Assembly (NCBI RefSeq): GCF_002155965.1
Contig: NZ_MUMH01000048.1
Location: 62,001-126,000, forward strand
DNA length: 64,000 nt
Origin: Allokutzneria sp. NRRL B-24872
Lineage (GTDB): Bacteria; Actinomycetota; Actinomycetes; Mycobacteriales; Pseudonocardiaceae
Direction: 5' to 3'
Below are positions 39,532 to 48,139 of the stretch, piece by piece (within the stretch, counting starts at the first letter, position 1; the number at the start of each line of letters is the position of its first letter). A program made the translations under genes and the position numbers. Below the pieces are notes generated by a model. The model was not told the DNA's origin and made no database searches. It was given only the letters and a program-made list of their open reading frames with translations.

Positions 39532-39854
39532 CGGTCGACGCTGATCTTCTGCACCCGCGGCGCGGGCTCCGGACGGGGTTCGGCGGCGGGCTCGGGCGTC
39601 GGCTCCGGGCTCTGCGGCTCCATCGACGCGCGCAGCACGGTCAGCAGGCCGCTGAGGTGCTCGGCGGCCTTGGCGGCAAGCTCCGGCCGCTCCCCGCGCG
39701 CGAGGGAAATGGCTGCGCACAAAGGACACCACGTACAAGTCGCGCTGTGCTCGGCGTCGGGCTTGCCCTCGGCGATCTTCCGCAGCCACGGCTCCGCGCG
39801 TTGAGCGACAGCGTCCAACAGCTGCCTCAGCTCCTGGTTCACGTTCTCGCTCAT
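39525..39854 (-). CDS. Small protein with CxxCPLC motif
   Basis: 109 aa. The helical N-terminus is NQELRQLLDAVAQRAEPWLRKIAEG, followed by a compact Cys site TCTWCPLCAAISLARGERPELAAKAAEHL and a Pro/Glu tail. Three cysteines plus a nearby His (AEHS) could bind zinc. Similar proteins occur next to ArsA-like ATPases in other actinomycetes and are uncharacterised. ATG at 39854 lies one base from the ArsA stop, and the end overlaps the ROK gene, so translation is coupled on both sides. Confidence 0.7.
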   Translation of the reverse strand: MSENVNQELRQLLDAVAQRAEPWLRKIAEGKPDAEHSATCTWCPLCAAISLARGERPELAAKAAEHLSGLLTVLRASMEPQSPEPTPEPAAEPRPEPAPRVQKISVDRC

Positions 39855-39855
39855 G

Positions 39856-41064
39856 TCACCGCATCCACACTCGGGGGTCAGGGCGGAACCGCACGGTGAT
39901 GCCCTCGTCATCCGCGCTCGCGCCGACGATCTCGCAGCGGCACAGCACGGCGGGCAGGGCCACGAGCCTGCGGCGGCCGTCGAGGGTGATCACCAGCTCA
40001 TCATCGACCCTGGCCAGGTCCAGCTGCGCGTCGGCGGCCAGCGGCAGGTGCAGCCGCATCGCGTACTCGGAGTCCAGGCCCTTGCCGCCGCCGGTGACCT
40101 CGATCAGCTCCGCGCTGCCCGCCCCGCCGAGCGGGTCGCCGTCGCCGTACAGCTCCTCGGCGACCTCCAGCAGCGCGGGCACCCCGATGGGCTCCTCAGC
40201 GCGGTGGCCGACGGTGTTCAGCGGCGTCCGGACATCGCCGCCCAGCTCGCTGAGCACGGCGTCCTGCTCGGTGCGCCTGGTGCGCAGCCACGCGGCGGCG
40301 ACGCCCTCCTCGCCCTCGACCTCGGGCAGCAGGCGGTTGGCGACCAGGCGGTCGACGCGGATGCCCTGCAGCGCCAACGCGGTCAGCGTGCGCCGGGTCT
40401 CCGCCGCGACGACGCGCTCCGGCGTGAGCACGAGTCGGACGCTGGTGACGTCCTGGTCGATCAGCATGGCGCGCAAGGACTCCAGCCGTTCAGCCAGGCG
40501 GCCGAGCGCATCGGCCGCGGCGTCCCAACGCTCCACAGTGGAGCTTCCGGCCAGCCCGGCGAGCAGTCCGCGGACCACCCTGCGGTGGGTCGGGAACAGC
40601 CGCTCCAGGTACCCGGCGAGCGCTTCCGGCAGCGACAGCAGGCGCAGCGTCTCGGCGGTCGGCCCGCAGTCCACGACCACGGTCTCCCAGGGGCCGGTCG
40701 CCGCGAGCCGCTGGACCTCCGACAGCGCCAGCAGTTCCTCGACGCCGGGCAGCACGGTCAGCTCCTCGGCCTGCACCTCGTCCACGCCGGCCCCGGAGAG
40801 CACGGTGTGCAGGTGCTCGCGCAGCTCGCGCCACGCGCCGTCGACCAGGGACCTGGCGTCGACCTGGGCCGCGAACAGGCCGGACGGTCCCGCTTCCGAG
40901 GGCTCCGCCCCCAGCGGGACGCCGAGGGCGTCGGCCAGGGAGTGCGCCGGGTCGGTGGAGACCACCAGCGCCTTGTGGCCGTCCGAGGCGAGACGAGCGG
41001 CCGTCGCGGCGGCGAGGGTCGTCTTGCCCACGCCGCCCTTACCGGTGAACAGCAGGACGCGCAC
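39856..41064 (-). CDS. ArsA/GET3-family ATPase
   Basis: A 402-aa deviant-Walker P-loop ATPase. It begins VRVLLFTGKGGVGKTTLAAATAARLA (signature Lys in GKGGVGKT) and has STDPAHSLADALG (switch I) and VVVDCGPTAETLRLLSLP (switch II). A C-terminal beta domain replaces the second ATPase half of arsenite pumps. It is orthologous by position to Rv2184c. The GET3 relation suggests handling of membrane proteins or another cargo rather than arsenite; no ArsB is nearby. GTG at 41064 is chosen because the P-loop must begin here. Confidence 0.9.
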   Translation of the reverse strand: MRVLLFTGKGGVGKTTLAAATAARLASDGHKALVVSTDPAHSLADALGVPLGAEPSEAGPSGLFAAQVDARSLVDGAWRELREHLHTVLSGAGVDEVQAEELTVLPGVEELLALSEVQRLAATGPWETVVVDCGPTAETLRLLSLPEALAGYLERLFPTHRRVVRGLLAGLAGSSTVERWDAAADALGRLAERLESLRAMLIDQDVTSVRLVLTPERVVAAETRRTLTALALQGIRVDRLVANRLLPEVEGEEGVAAAWLRTRRTEQDAVLSELGGDVRTPLNTVGHRAEEPIGVPALLEVAEELYGDGDPLGGAGSAELIEVTGGGKGLDSEYAMRLHLPLAADAQLDLARVDDELVITLDGRRRLVALPAVLCRCEIVGASADDEGITVRFRPDPRVWMR

Positions 41065-41090
41065 GAGGGACGATTGTCCGTGACGGCGGA

Positions 41091-41531
41091 TCAGGCCGCG
41101 CTCTCGGCCCTGTTCTTGAGCTCCTTGAGCGCCACATCCATGATCATCTTCTCGGCCTTGCGGCGGAACAGGCCGATCATCGGGATGGTCAGCTCGACCG
41201 ACAGGGTGTAGGTCACCTTGGTCGAGTCGCCCTCGGGCGCGAGCACGTAGCTGCCCGACTGCGCCTTCTGCATCTGGCCCTTGATCAGGTTCCAGCTCAC
41301 CGAGCGGCCGTCCTGCGCCCAGTCGTAGTCGAGCACGTACTCGTCCTTGATCGGACCGGCGTCGATGACGAACCGGACCTGCTCGCCGCGCCCGGCGGAA
41401 TCGCTGCTGAGCACCTCGGTGTGCTTCACCGCTTCGGCCCATTCCGGGTACTTCGCGAAGCCCGAGATCACCGCCATGATCTGCTCGGGGGTGGCGTCGA
41501 TCACGATGGACTGAGTGGACTGGTCGGCCAT
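41091..41531 (-). CDS. SRPBCC (START-like) family protein, TB16.3-like
   Basis: A 146-aa lipid/ligand-binding fold: SIVIDATPEQIMAVISGFAKYPEWAEAVKHTEVL, strands SVSWNLIKGQMQKAQSGSYVL and the terminal helix RRKAEKMIMDVALKELKNRAES. Position and length fit M. tuberculosis Rv2185c (TB16.3). The cavity is expected to bind a hydrophobic molecule; the ligand is unknown. ATG at 41531 (MADQSTQSIVIDA) is the family start. It lies 26 bp before the ArsA-like gene in the same operon. Confidence 0.88.
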   Translation of the reverse strand: MADQSTQSIVIDATPEQIMAVISGFAKYPEWAEAVKHTEVLSSDSAGRGEQVRFVIDAGPIKDEYVLDYDWAQDGRSVSWNLIKGQMQKAQSGSYVLAPEGDSTKVTYTLSVELTIPMIGLFRRKAEKMIMDVALKELKNRAESAA

Positions 41532-41553
41532 GTCGCGCAGGTTACCCGTACGC

Positions 41554-42339
41554 CTACCACCGCAGTGCATACGGCTGACGGGTGCGCTGGAAGTGCCCGA
41601 CGTTCACGCACTCCGTCCGCCCGACCCTGACCCGCCGCGCGAGCGGCTGGTGCACGTGGCCGAACAGCGACCAGCGCGGCGCGTGCTCGCCGATCGCCTC
41701 CAGCAGCGCCTTCGAGCCGAACTCCGAGCGCGTCGCGATCACGTCGTAGGTCAGCTCCGCGACGGCAGGCGGTACGTGGCTGCACAGCACGTCCATCGCG
41801 GGCAGCGCGCGCACGGCCGCCGCGTGCTCCTCGACCGGGCGCACGTAGGGCACCCACGGCGCGTCGTGGTTCAACGTGAAACCGGGAGGGATCAAGGTCC
41901 CGCCGACGAAGCCGAACCTCAGCCCGCCGATCTCCGCCGTGCCTCCGTCGACCAGGTGCACGCCCTGACCGGCGAACTCCGGCCACAGCTCGGGCAGGTC
42001 GACGTTGCCGGGGATCGCGTAGGTGGGCGTGGTCATCGCGGCGAACATCTCCGCGTACTGCTTGCGCGCCGCCTCCCGCACCACCGCGGCGGGATCGTCC
42101 AGCGTCGCCCACAGCGAGCGGACGTAGGCGCCCGCCTCGCGCCCGTGACCCCGGCGCAGCTCGGCGAACCTGGTGACCTTCTCGGCGCCGAAAACCGTGC
42201 CGAGGATGCCCTTCGAGTGGTCGTGGTAGTCGACGAAGTCGATCAGGTCGCCGAGCACCACCAGCGCGTCGGCACCCTTACCCGCCCGCGCCAGCGCTTC
42301 GGCAGCTCCGTGGACGTCGGACACCACATGGACTCGCAC
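41554..42339 (-). CDS. Metallophosphoesterase
   Basis: A 261-aa calcineurin-like phosphoesterase. Metal ligands are in VVSDVHG (DxH), VVLGDLID (GDxxD), IPGNVDLPE (GNxD in place of GNHD), DVLCSHVPP and SLFGHVHQP (GHxH). The GNxD site lacks the usual His, which may alter catalysis. Substrates range from phosphoproteins to cyclic nucleotides and nucleotidyl lipids. ATG at 42339 lies nine bases from the DUF1801 gene stop. It is in the same minus-strand operon. Confidence 0.88.
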   Translation of the reverse strand: MRVHVVSDVHGAAEALARAGKGADALVVLGDLIDFVDYHDHSKGILGTVFGAEKVTRFAELRRGHGREAGAYVRSLWATLDDPAAVVREAARKQYAEMFAAMTTPTYAIPGNVDLPELWPEFAGQGVHLVDGGTAEIGGLRFGFVGGTLIPPGFTLNHDAPWVPYVRPVEEHAAAVRALPAMDVLCSHVPPAVAELTYDVIATRSEFGSKALLEAIGEHAPRWSLFGHVHQPLARRVRVGRTECVNVGHFQRTRQPYALRW

Positions 42340-42348
42340 GAGCCGACC

Positions 42349-42798
42349 TTAGCGACCGCCCCGGCTGCGCTCGTACAGCGCGATGCACTCCTCGACGGAG
42401 ACCCCGGCCACCGTCTCCGCCACGACGTCGAGCGGCACGTCCGCGAGCTCGCGGAACCGGACGCACGACTTGCCCATGTCGAGCTTCTTGCCCGAGGCCG
42501 CCCACCGCGCGCGGAAGCCCTCCTCGCCGCCCGGGTTCGCGTAGACGCCCATCAGGTACAGCGAGAGGTGCTTCTTCTGCGAGGCCAGCGCCACGTAGCC
42601 CAGCGGCTGCTTGTTGTAGGTGACCGGATAGCGCTCCAGCGGGACGTAGTAGCCGATCATCCCGAACTGGATGCCCTCCTCGTAGCCCTCGGGGAGGTTG
42701 TCCAGGATGATCCGGCGCAGCTCGCCCACGATGTCGCGCCGGTCCTGCGGCAACGACTCCAGGTACTCCTCGACGGTGTTCGGCTTGGGGCTCGGCAT
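42349..42798 (-). CDS. DUF1801 family protein
   Basis: 149 aa. It carries the family pattern TVEEYLESLPQDRRDIVGELRRIILDNLPEGYEEGIQFGMIGYYVPLERYP, then KKHLSLYLMGVYAN and GKKLDMGKSCVRFRELADVPLDVVAETV. The YdhG-like fold is alpha/beta and the biochemical function is unknown. ATG at 42798 lies four bases after the stop of the upstream SRPBCC gene. It is co-transcribed with envelope- and phosphoesterase-related genes. Confidence 0.85.
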   Translation of the reverse strand: MPSPKPNTVEEYLESLPQDRRDIVGELRRIILDNLPEGYEEGIQFGMIGYYVPLERYPVTYNKQPLGYVALASQKKHLSLYLMGVYANPGGEEGFRARWAASGKKLDMGKSCVRFRELADVPLDVVAETVAGVSVEECIALYERSRGGR

Positions 42799-42802
42799 GG
42801 GG

Positions 42803-43180
42803 TCAGTCTGCGGCAGGGGGCGGACATCCGGGAGCCCGTCCCGCCTCCAGCCGGGCCTTGACGGCGAAGCCGACGCGCTTGGCGGCGAGCTGCCTGCGCT
42901 GGGCCTCGCCGGGGCGCACGCTCCCGCCGGGCGGTGGGTCGGCGCGGAGGAAGTAGTGCAGCAGGGTCCCGTCGAGCACCGGCTCCAGCCAGACCTCCTG
43001 CGTGCCGACGAGCGCGCCGTCCACCGTCCAGCGCAGCCCCTCCACACCCCGGTCGGCGTAGACCTCAAGACGCAGATCGGGCCAGAACCGGCGCCACGCA
43101 ACGGAATCCGCGAAGACGGCGGCGACGGTGGCGGGCGGGACGGCGAGGAAGATCTCGTCGAGGACGTCAACCGATGGCAT
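42803..43180 (-). CDS. SRPBCC family protein
   Basis: 125 aa. The START-like fold reads DVLDEIFLAVPPATVAAVFADSVAWRRFWPDLRLEVYADRGVEGLRWTVDGALVGTQEVWLEPVLDGTLLHYFLRADP, with a basic, Pro-rich end. It is the first gene of the operon extending to glk at 38569. It probably binds a lipid or polyketide-like ligand. The same operon encodes a second SRPBCC protein at 41091-41531. ATG at 43180. Confidence 0.8.
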   Translation of the reverse strand: MPSVDVLDEIFLAVPPATVAAVFADSVAWRRFWPDLRLEVYADRGVEGLRWTVDGALVGTQEVWLEPVLDGTLLHYFLRADPPPGGSVRPGEAQRRQLAAKRVGFAVKARLEAGRAPGCPPPAAD

Positions 43181-43223
43181 AGCGGCAGCGTGCCACGGAC
43201 GGGAACATCTGGGTCACGGCCTA

Positions 43224-43251
43224 TTGTCTGCGCGTTGCCGCGCGCTACGTT
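43224..43251 (+). promoter_or_regulatory. Likely sigma-A promoter of fadD15
   Basis: TTGTCT (43224-43229), 16-bp spacer, TACGTT (43246-43251), 38 bp before the GTG at 43289. GGAGG precedes the start. Confidence 0.5.
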
Positions 43252-43288
43252 AACCCGTCAGTAACACCTGTCACCCGGAGGTCATGAC

Positions 43289-45100
43289 GTGCGTGAGTTC
43301 AGCGTCCCCGCCACCGCCACCGTGGCTGAGGAAGAAAACCTCACCGACATGGTGTGGGCGAATGCCGAGCGGTTCGGCACGGCGGTGAGCTTCCGCCGCC
43401 GTGTCGACGGGACCTGGGTCGACGTCACCGCCGCCGATTTCGCCGCCCAGGTGCTCGCGGTGGCGAAGGGCCTGGTCGCCGCCGGGCTGAAGCCGGGTGA
43501 CCGGGTCGGGCTGATGTCCAAGACCCGCTACGAGTGGACGCTGCTCGACTTCGCCATCTGGGCGGCGGGCTGCGCCACCGTGCCGATCTACGAGACCTCC
43601 TCGGCGCACCAGGTGGAGTGGATCTTGTCCGACTCCGGCGCGAAGGCGGTGTTCCTGGAGACCGCCGCGCACCGCAGCACCGTGGACGGCGTGGTCAACC
43701 GGCTTCCCGAGGTCGGCCACGTGTGGCAGATCGACGGTCCGGGCCGCGAGGGCGCCGCGGGTGCCGTCGACGAGCTGACCGCGCTCGGCGCCGACGTCAC
43801 CGACTCCCAGGTGCACGACAGCCGCAAGGACGTGAAGGCCGACGACCTCGCGACGCTGATCTACACCTCCGGCACCACCGGCCGCCCCAAGGGCTGCGAG
43901 CTGACCCACCGCAACCTCCTCGCCGAGGTGCGCGCCGAGATCGCCGCGTTCCCCCGCCTGATGCAGCCGGGCAACTCGCTGCTGGCGTTCCTGCCGCTGG
44001 CGCACGTGCTGGCCCGCGCGATCACGATCACCGGCGTCTACGCGCGGCTGACCATCGGGCACACCGCCGACGTGAAGAACCTGGTGCGCGACCTCGGCTC
44101 GTTCCGGCCGACCTTCGTCGTCGCGGTGCCCAGGGTCTTCGAGAAGGTCTACAACAGCGCCAAGCAGAAGGCGCACTCCGAGGGCAAGGGCAAGATCTTC
44201 GACGCCGCAGAGGCGACCGCGGTGGCCTTCAGCCAGGCCCAGGACGCCGGTGGCGCCGGGATCGGGCTCAAGCTCAAGCACCTGGTCTTCGACAAGCTGG
44301 TCTTCACCAAGCTGCGCGCCGCGCTCGGCGGGCGCTGCGTCGCGGCGGTCTCCGGCGGTGCCCCGCTCGGCGAGCGGCTGGCGCACTTCTTCCGCGGCGT
44401 CGGCATCCCGGTCTTCGAGGGCTACGGCCTCACCGAGACCTCGGCGGCGGCCTGTGTGAACACCGAGCAGGCCTTCCGCGTGGGCACGGTGGGCAGGCCG
44501 GTTCCGGGCACCTCGGTGCGCATCGCCGACGACGGCGAGATCCTGGTGAAGGGCGACATCGTCTTCGAGCGCTACTGGCGCAACGAGACCGCGACCGCCG
44601 AGTCGGTCCAGGACGGCTGGTTCCACAGCGGCGACCTGGGCAAGCTGGACTCCGACGGCTTCCTGAGCATCACCGGCAGGAAGAAGGAGATCATCGTGAC
44701 GGCGGGCGGCAAGAACGTCTCGCCCGCGATGCTGGAGGACCGGCTGCGGGTGCACCCGCTAATCAGCCAGTGCATGGTGGTCGGCGACAAGCAGCCGTTC
44801 ATCGCCGCGCTGATCACCATCGACCCGGAGTTCTTCCCGGCGTGGAAGGAGCAGCGCGGCAAGCCCAAGGACGCCTCCGTGGAGTCCCTCGCGGGTGACG
44901 CCGAGCTGCTCGCGGAGATCCAGGCGGCGGTGGACGAGGCCAACCAGGCGGTGTCCAACGCGGAGGCGATCAAGAAGTTCCGCATCCTGCCGGTGGACTT
45001 CACCGAGTCCGGCGGCGAGCTGACGCCGAGCCTGAAGCTGCGCCGCAACGTCGTCGCGGAGACCTTCTCCGGCGACATCAAGGCGATGTACACCAGGTGA
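43289..45100 (+). CDS. fadD15: Long-chain fatty-acid--CoA ligase (FadD15)
   Basis: A 603-aa adenylate-forming enzyme activating fatty acids to acyl-CoA. It contains the AMP-binding P-loop YTSGTTGRPKGCELTH, VSGGAPLGERLAHFF, GYGLTETSAAACVN, DGWFHSGDLGKLD and the final catalytic Lys region SLKLRRNVVAETFS. It is orthologous by position to Rv2187. The GTG start has a GGAGG site; an overlapping ATG lies out of frame. It may supply acyl-CoA to the two acyl-CoA dehydrogenases, PlsC and complex lipids. A clean terminator follows. Confidence 0.94.
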   Translation: MREFSVPATATVAEEENLTDMVWANAERFGTAVSFRRRVDGTWVDVTAADFAAQVLAVAKGLVAAGLKPGDRVGLMSKTRYEWTLLDFAIWAAGCATVPIYETSSAHQVEWILSDSGAKAVFLETAAHRSTVDGVVNRLPEVGHVWQIDGPGREGAAGAVDELTALGADVTDSQVHDSRKDVKADDLATLIYTSGTTGRPKGCELTHRNLLAEVRAEIAAFPRLMQPGNSLLAFLPLAHVLARAITITGVYARLTIGHTADVKNLVRDLGSFRPTFVVAVPRVFEKVYNSAKQKAHSEGKGKIFDAAEATAVAFSQAQDAGGAGIGLKLKHLVFDKLVFTKLRAALGGRCVAAVSGGAPLGERLAHFFRGVGIPVFEGYGLTETSAAACVNTEQAFRVGTVGRPVPGTSVRIADDGEILVKGDIVFERYWRNETATAESVQDGWFHSGDLGKLDSDGFLSITGRKKEIIVTAGGKNVSPAMLEDRLRVHPLISQCMVVGDKQPFIAALITIDPEFFPAWKEQRGKPKDASVESLAGDAELLAEIQAAVDEANQAVSNAEAIKKFRILPVDFTESGGELTPSLKLRRNVVAETFSGDIKAMYTR

Positions 45101-45106
45101 GCCCTC

Positions 45107-45131
45107 GGGCGGCCGGTCCGACCGGCCGCCC
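45107..45131. terminator. 11-bp GC hairpin after fadD15
   Basis: GGGCGGCCGGT (45107-45117) pairs perfectly with ACCGGCCGCCC (45121-45131), loop CCG. It lies between the convergent fadD15 and P450 genes. Confidence 0.75.
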
Positions 45132-45142
45132 GTGCTCCGCTC

Positions 45143-46405
45143 CTACAGCCGAACGGGAAGCGCGACCGGGGTGCGGAACAGGTAGTCCGGGTCGTAGTCG
45201 GCCTCCGGCCCCGGCAGCGCGAGCCGCATGTCCGGGAAGCGCTCCCGCAGCACGCTCAGCGCCGCGCCGATCTCCAACCGGGATACCTCGCGGCCGATGC
45301 ACAGGTGCGGTCCCGCGCCGAAGGTCAGCGGCTTGGGTTCCTTGCGCTCCGCCCGGTCGAGCCGAATCCGGTGCGGCTGCTGGAAGTGCTCGGGGTCGCG
45401 GTTGGCCGCGCCGAGCATCACCAGGATCTGCCCGCCCGCCGGGATCTCGGAGTCGCCGAGCCGCACCGCGTCCTTGGCCTTGCGCTTCCAGCCGGTGAGT
45501 CCGGTCTCGACGCGCATCAGCTCGTTGCTCAGCGTGGGCACGATCTCCTTGTCCTGCAAGGCTTCCCAGTGCTCCCGCCCGTCTTCGGCGAGCAGGTAGC
45601 GCATGGCGTTGAGCAGCGTTCCGTAGGTCGTGGAGTAGCCGGCGGCCATGGTGTTCATCAGCACCGCCGCCGCGCGCTTCTCCGGAAGCCCTTGGCGCAG
45701 AAGGTGACTGGCCATGTCCTCGGCCGGGGTCCGCACCCGCTCGGCGACCAGGCGCCTGCACGCGCGCGACAGATCGCTGAGCCCGCGCACACCCGAGACC
45801 TGGCCGGGCCGGTCGAGCACGCGGCCGAGCAACGAGGTCTGGCCGTCGCTCCACGAGCGCACGCGCTCCTCGTCGGACTCGGCGAAACCGACGATCTCGC
45901 TGATGATCCCGGCCGACAGCGGGCGTGCGAAGACCGCCGCGAAGTCCACCGCGTCATCGTTTGCCGATAACTTCTCGACGTCGTCGGCGACCGCGGCGAC
46001 GCGGCGCCGGATCAGCTCGCCGAAGCTCTCCTCGGTGGTGGCGGGGCTCAGCGAGAGGCCGCCGGGCGGGGCGAACACGGCGCGCCGCACGGCCTCGTGC
46101 GCGGCACCTCCCGAGTTCGCGGTCGCCTTCGGGACGCCGACGAGGTGCACCAGGCTGGACCACGTCCCCGGATTGGCGGCGAAGCGCCCCATCGGGGTGA
46201 GCGGGTCCAGGGTGTTGGCGTTGGTCACCCCGGGATCGGCGCCCTTGAGGACGTTCTCGACGAACTCGTAGCGCCACACCGGGTACAGCTGGGAGTCCGC
46301 GTCGCGGAAGGTCCCGAGCCCGGAGGCGTGCAGCCGGTCGTACAGGTCCGCCAGCGGTCTGGGCGCGTGGGCCCCCGGGTCGGTCAGCGGCAGTCGCCAG
46401 GTCAT
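45143..46405 (-). CDS. Cytochrome P450 with non-acidic I-helix
   Basis: 420 aa, a soluble bacterial P450. Haem-binding loop FGAGPHLCIGREV (Cys ligand), ExxR in NELMRVET, and I-helix MAAGYSTTYGTLL. The I-helix acid of the usual A/G-G-x-D/E-T-T is replaced by Ser (AGYSTT), which should alter proton delivery; such variants can be peroxide-using or substrate-assisted. ATG at 46405 gives a normal start (MTWRLPLTDPG). There is no ferredoxin gene beside it. It is divergent from the SARP pair, suggesting a small specialised-metabolism insert. Confidence 0.9.
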   Translation of the reverse strand: MTWRLPLTDPGAHAPRPLADLYDRLHASGLGTFRDADSQLYPVWRYEFVENVLKGADPGVTNANTLDPLTPMGRFAANPGTWSSLVHLVGVPKATANSGGAAHEAVRRAVFAPPGGLSLSPATTEESFGELIRRRVAAVADDVEKLSANDDAVDFAAVFARPLSAGIISEIVGFAESDEERVRSWSDGQTSLLGRVLDRPGQVSGVRGLSDLSRACRRLVAERVRTPAEDMASHLLRQGLPEKRAAAVLMNTMAAGYSTTYGTLLNAMRYLLAEDGREHWEALQDKEIVPTLSNELMRVETGLTGWKRKAKDAVRLGDSEIPAGGQILVMLGAANRDPEHFQQPHRIRLDRAERKEPKPLTFGAGPHLCIGREVSRLEIGAALSVLRERFPDMRLALPGPEADYDPDYLFRTPVALPVRL

Positions 46406-46863
46406 GCGGCCCCCAGGGTGCGTCGCGGAAGTGCGGCGGAGGCTAACACTGGCAAATGCCCAAATGGAACAGTTCAGATACCGCCGAAAGCAGTAATGAG
46501 AGCGACCCGCGCCTGGTATCCCCCCTGGCGCGGGCCACCCTCGTTTCCCTCGTGACCGCGGTGTCCAGCACCGGTTCATGGCTACCGGCACTCGTCCCCG
46601 GATCACCGCCTCCCCGCGTACGGGCCGTCGACGCGAAGAGGCGGGTGCGCCGGGCGATCCAGGCTGGGGGACCTGGGAAAGCCCGGTGAGGGAAATCCGT
46701 GGCGGGGAAGGTCATTGGATGGCCCGCACCGAGTCCCCCCGGCTCCTGTGCGGGCCATCCCTCCCCCACGACGAGAAGCTTCTCAGCCGGTTCTGTCGTA
46801 TCGCTGACGTCGTGGTGACGCGGCTTAGGATCTGCCGGGGCCGTCGCGTGGGGGAGGACGAAC
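46406..46863. other. Intergenic region between the P450 and SARP genes
   Basis: 458 bp with no gene I can support. The first 100 bases are AT-richer than the surroundings. Inverted repeats lie at 46506-46534 (CCCGCGCC/GGCGCGGG) and 46717-46760. A possible promoter (TAGGAT -10) lies near the right end before GGGGGAGG. A 77-codon plus-strand frame from 46456 has no ribosome site and atypical composition, so it is not called. Confidence 0.5.
46717..46760. promoter_or_regulatory. 13-bp inverted repeat upstream of the first SARP gene
   Basis: GGATGGCCCGCAC (46717-46729) pairs perfectly with GTGCGGGCCATCC (46748-46760) across an 18-bp loop, about 100 bp before the GTG. It could be an operator or a terminator protecting the SARP promoter. 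Confidence 0.4.
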
Positions 46864-48129
46864 GTGCACACGATCTTCCGGGTCCTCGGACCGCTGGAGA
46901 TCGCCAGGGGCGAGGAGCCGGTGCCGCTGCGCCCGGCGAAGCAGCGCGCGCTGTTGGCCGTGCTGCTGTTGCGCGCCAACGTGGTCGTGCCGGTGGCCAC
47001 CCTGGTGGACTGCCTCTGGGAGGACTCCCCGCCCGCCGGGGCCAAGGGCACCGTGCAGGCGTACGTGATGCGGATGCGGCAGGCCATCGGCGACCAGGAC
47101 GCGCAGCTGGTCAAGACGCGTCCCGACGGCTACGTGCTGGAGACCGCCGCCGAGAACGTGGACCTGCACCACTTCCACGCCCTCGTCACCCGCGCGCAGG
47201 CTTCGCGCGACACTGCGGAGCGGGCCGCGACGCTGCGCGAGGCCGTCGGGCTCTGGCGCGGTCCGCTGCTCGACGACGTCGGCGGCGTCGCGCTGCGCGA
47301 GCGCATCCCGGACATCCCGATCCACTCCGAGGCGCGGTTGCAGGCGCTGGAGCAGTGCTTCGACGCCGAACTCCAGCTCGGCGGGCACCACGACCTGCTC
47401 GACGAACTGCACTCCGTGACGGCCGCGCACCCGCTCCGGGAACGGTTCTGGGGCCAGCTGATGATCGCCCTCTACCGCGCGCACCGCCGGGATGCCGCGC
47501 TCGCCGCCTACGACGAGGTGTCCCGGCGCCTCGCCGACGAGCTGGGCATCGACACCGGCGCGGAGATCCGCGCGCTGCGCGACCGCATCCGGGACGACGA
47601 CTTTCCCCTTGCGCCACAAGCACCTCGCGCCTCGGCGGTGGTGCCGTCACAGCTGCCCGCCGACCCCGGCGAGCTGCCCGGGCGCACGGAGCTGGTCGAC
47701 GAGATCACCAAGCTCCTGGTGAACCCCGACGAGCGGCCGACCGTGCCGCTGGTGGTGCTGACCGGCAGCCCGGACGGCGGCCGGTCGGAGCTGGCCGCGC
47801 GGATCGCCCACCGGGCCCGCCACGCCTTCCCCGGCGGTCAGTTGCACGCCGCCCTGCACACCGATACCGCGAGCGTCCTGGTCGGTTTCCTGCACGCGCT
47901 CGGCGTCCGCGAGGAGCAGGTGCCTCCGGAGCCCGAGGAGCGCACGGCGCTCTACCGCTCCCTGCTGGCCAACCGCCGCGTGCTCGTGGTGCTGGACTCG
48001 GTCGCCGACCCCGACCAAGTCCGGCCCCTGCTGCCCGGTGACTCCGGCTGCGCGATGCTCGTGACCAGCGAGAACGACCTCCGTGGACTGACCGCCCTGC
48101 ACAGCGCACGCCAGTTCCGCACGCAGTAG
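46864..48129 (+). CDS. SARP-type regulator with truncated, degenerate NB-ARC domain
   Basis: 421 aa. The N-terminal winged helix is FRVLGPLEIARGEEPVPLRPAKQRALLAVLLLRAN, with recognition region GTVQAYVMRMRQAIG. The bacterial transcriptional activation domain (BTAD) runs to about 245. The start of an NB-ARC domain follows, with its P-loop reading LTGSPDGGRSELA instead of GxxGxGKT, so the Lys is missing. The chain stops soon after LVTSENDLRG, lacking winged-helix and TPR parts. It probably acts as a DNA-binding activator without ATP switching. GTG at 46864 has GGGGGAGG. The homologous full-length gene follows after 10 bp. Confidence 0.85.
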   Translation: MHTIFRVLGPLEIARGEEPVPLRPAKQRALLAVLLLRANVVVPVATLVDCLWEDSPPAGAKGTVQAYVMRMRQAIGDQDAQLVKTRPDGYVLETAAENVDLHHFHALVTRAQASRDTAERAATLREAVGLWRGPLLDDVGGVALRERIPDIPIHSEARLQALEQCFDAELQLGGHHDLLDELHSVTAAHPLRERFWGQLMIALYRAHRRDAALAAYDEVSRRLADELGIDTGAEIRALRDRIRDDDFPLAPQAPRASAVVPSQLPADPGELPGRTELVDEITKLLVNPDERPTVPLVVLTGSPDGGRSELAARIAHRARHAFPGGQLHAALHTDTASVLVGFLHALGVREEQVPPEPEERTALYRSLLANRRVLVVLDSVADPDQVRPLLPGDSGCAMLVTSENDLRGLTALHSARQFRTQ

Positions 48130-48139
48130 CGTTCGGTGC

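Noticed and set aside
46456-46689. 77-codon plus-strand frame upstream of the SARP genes
   Set aside because: No ribosome site and unremarkable composition; it overlaps an inverted repeat.
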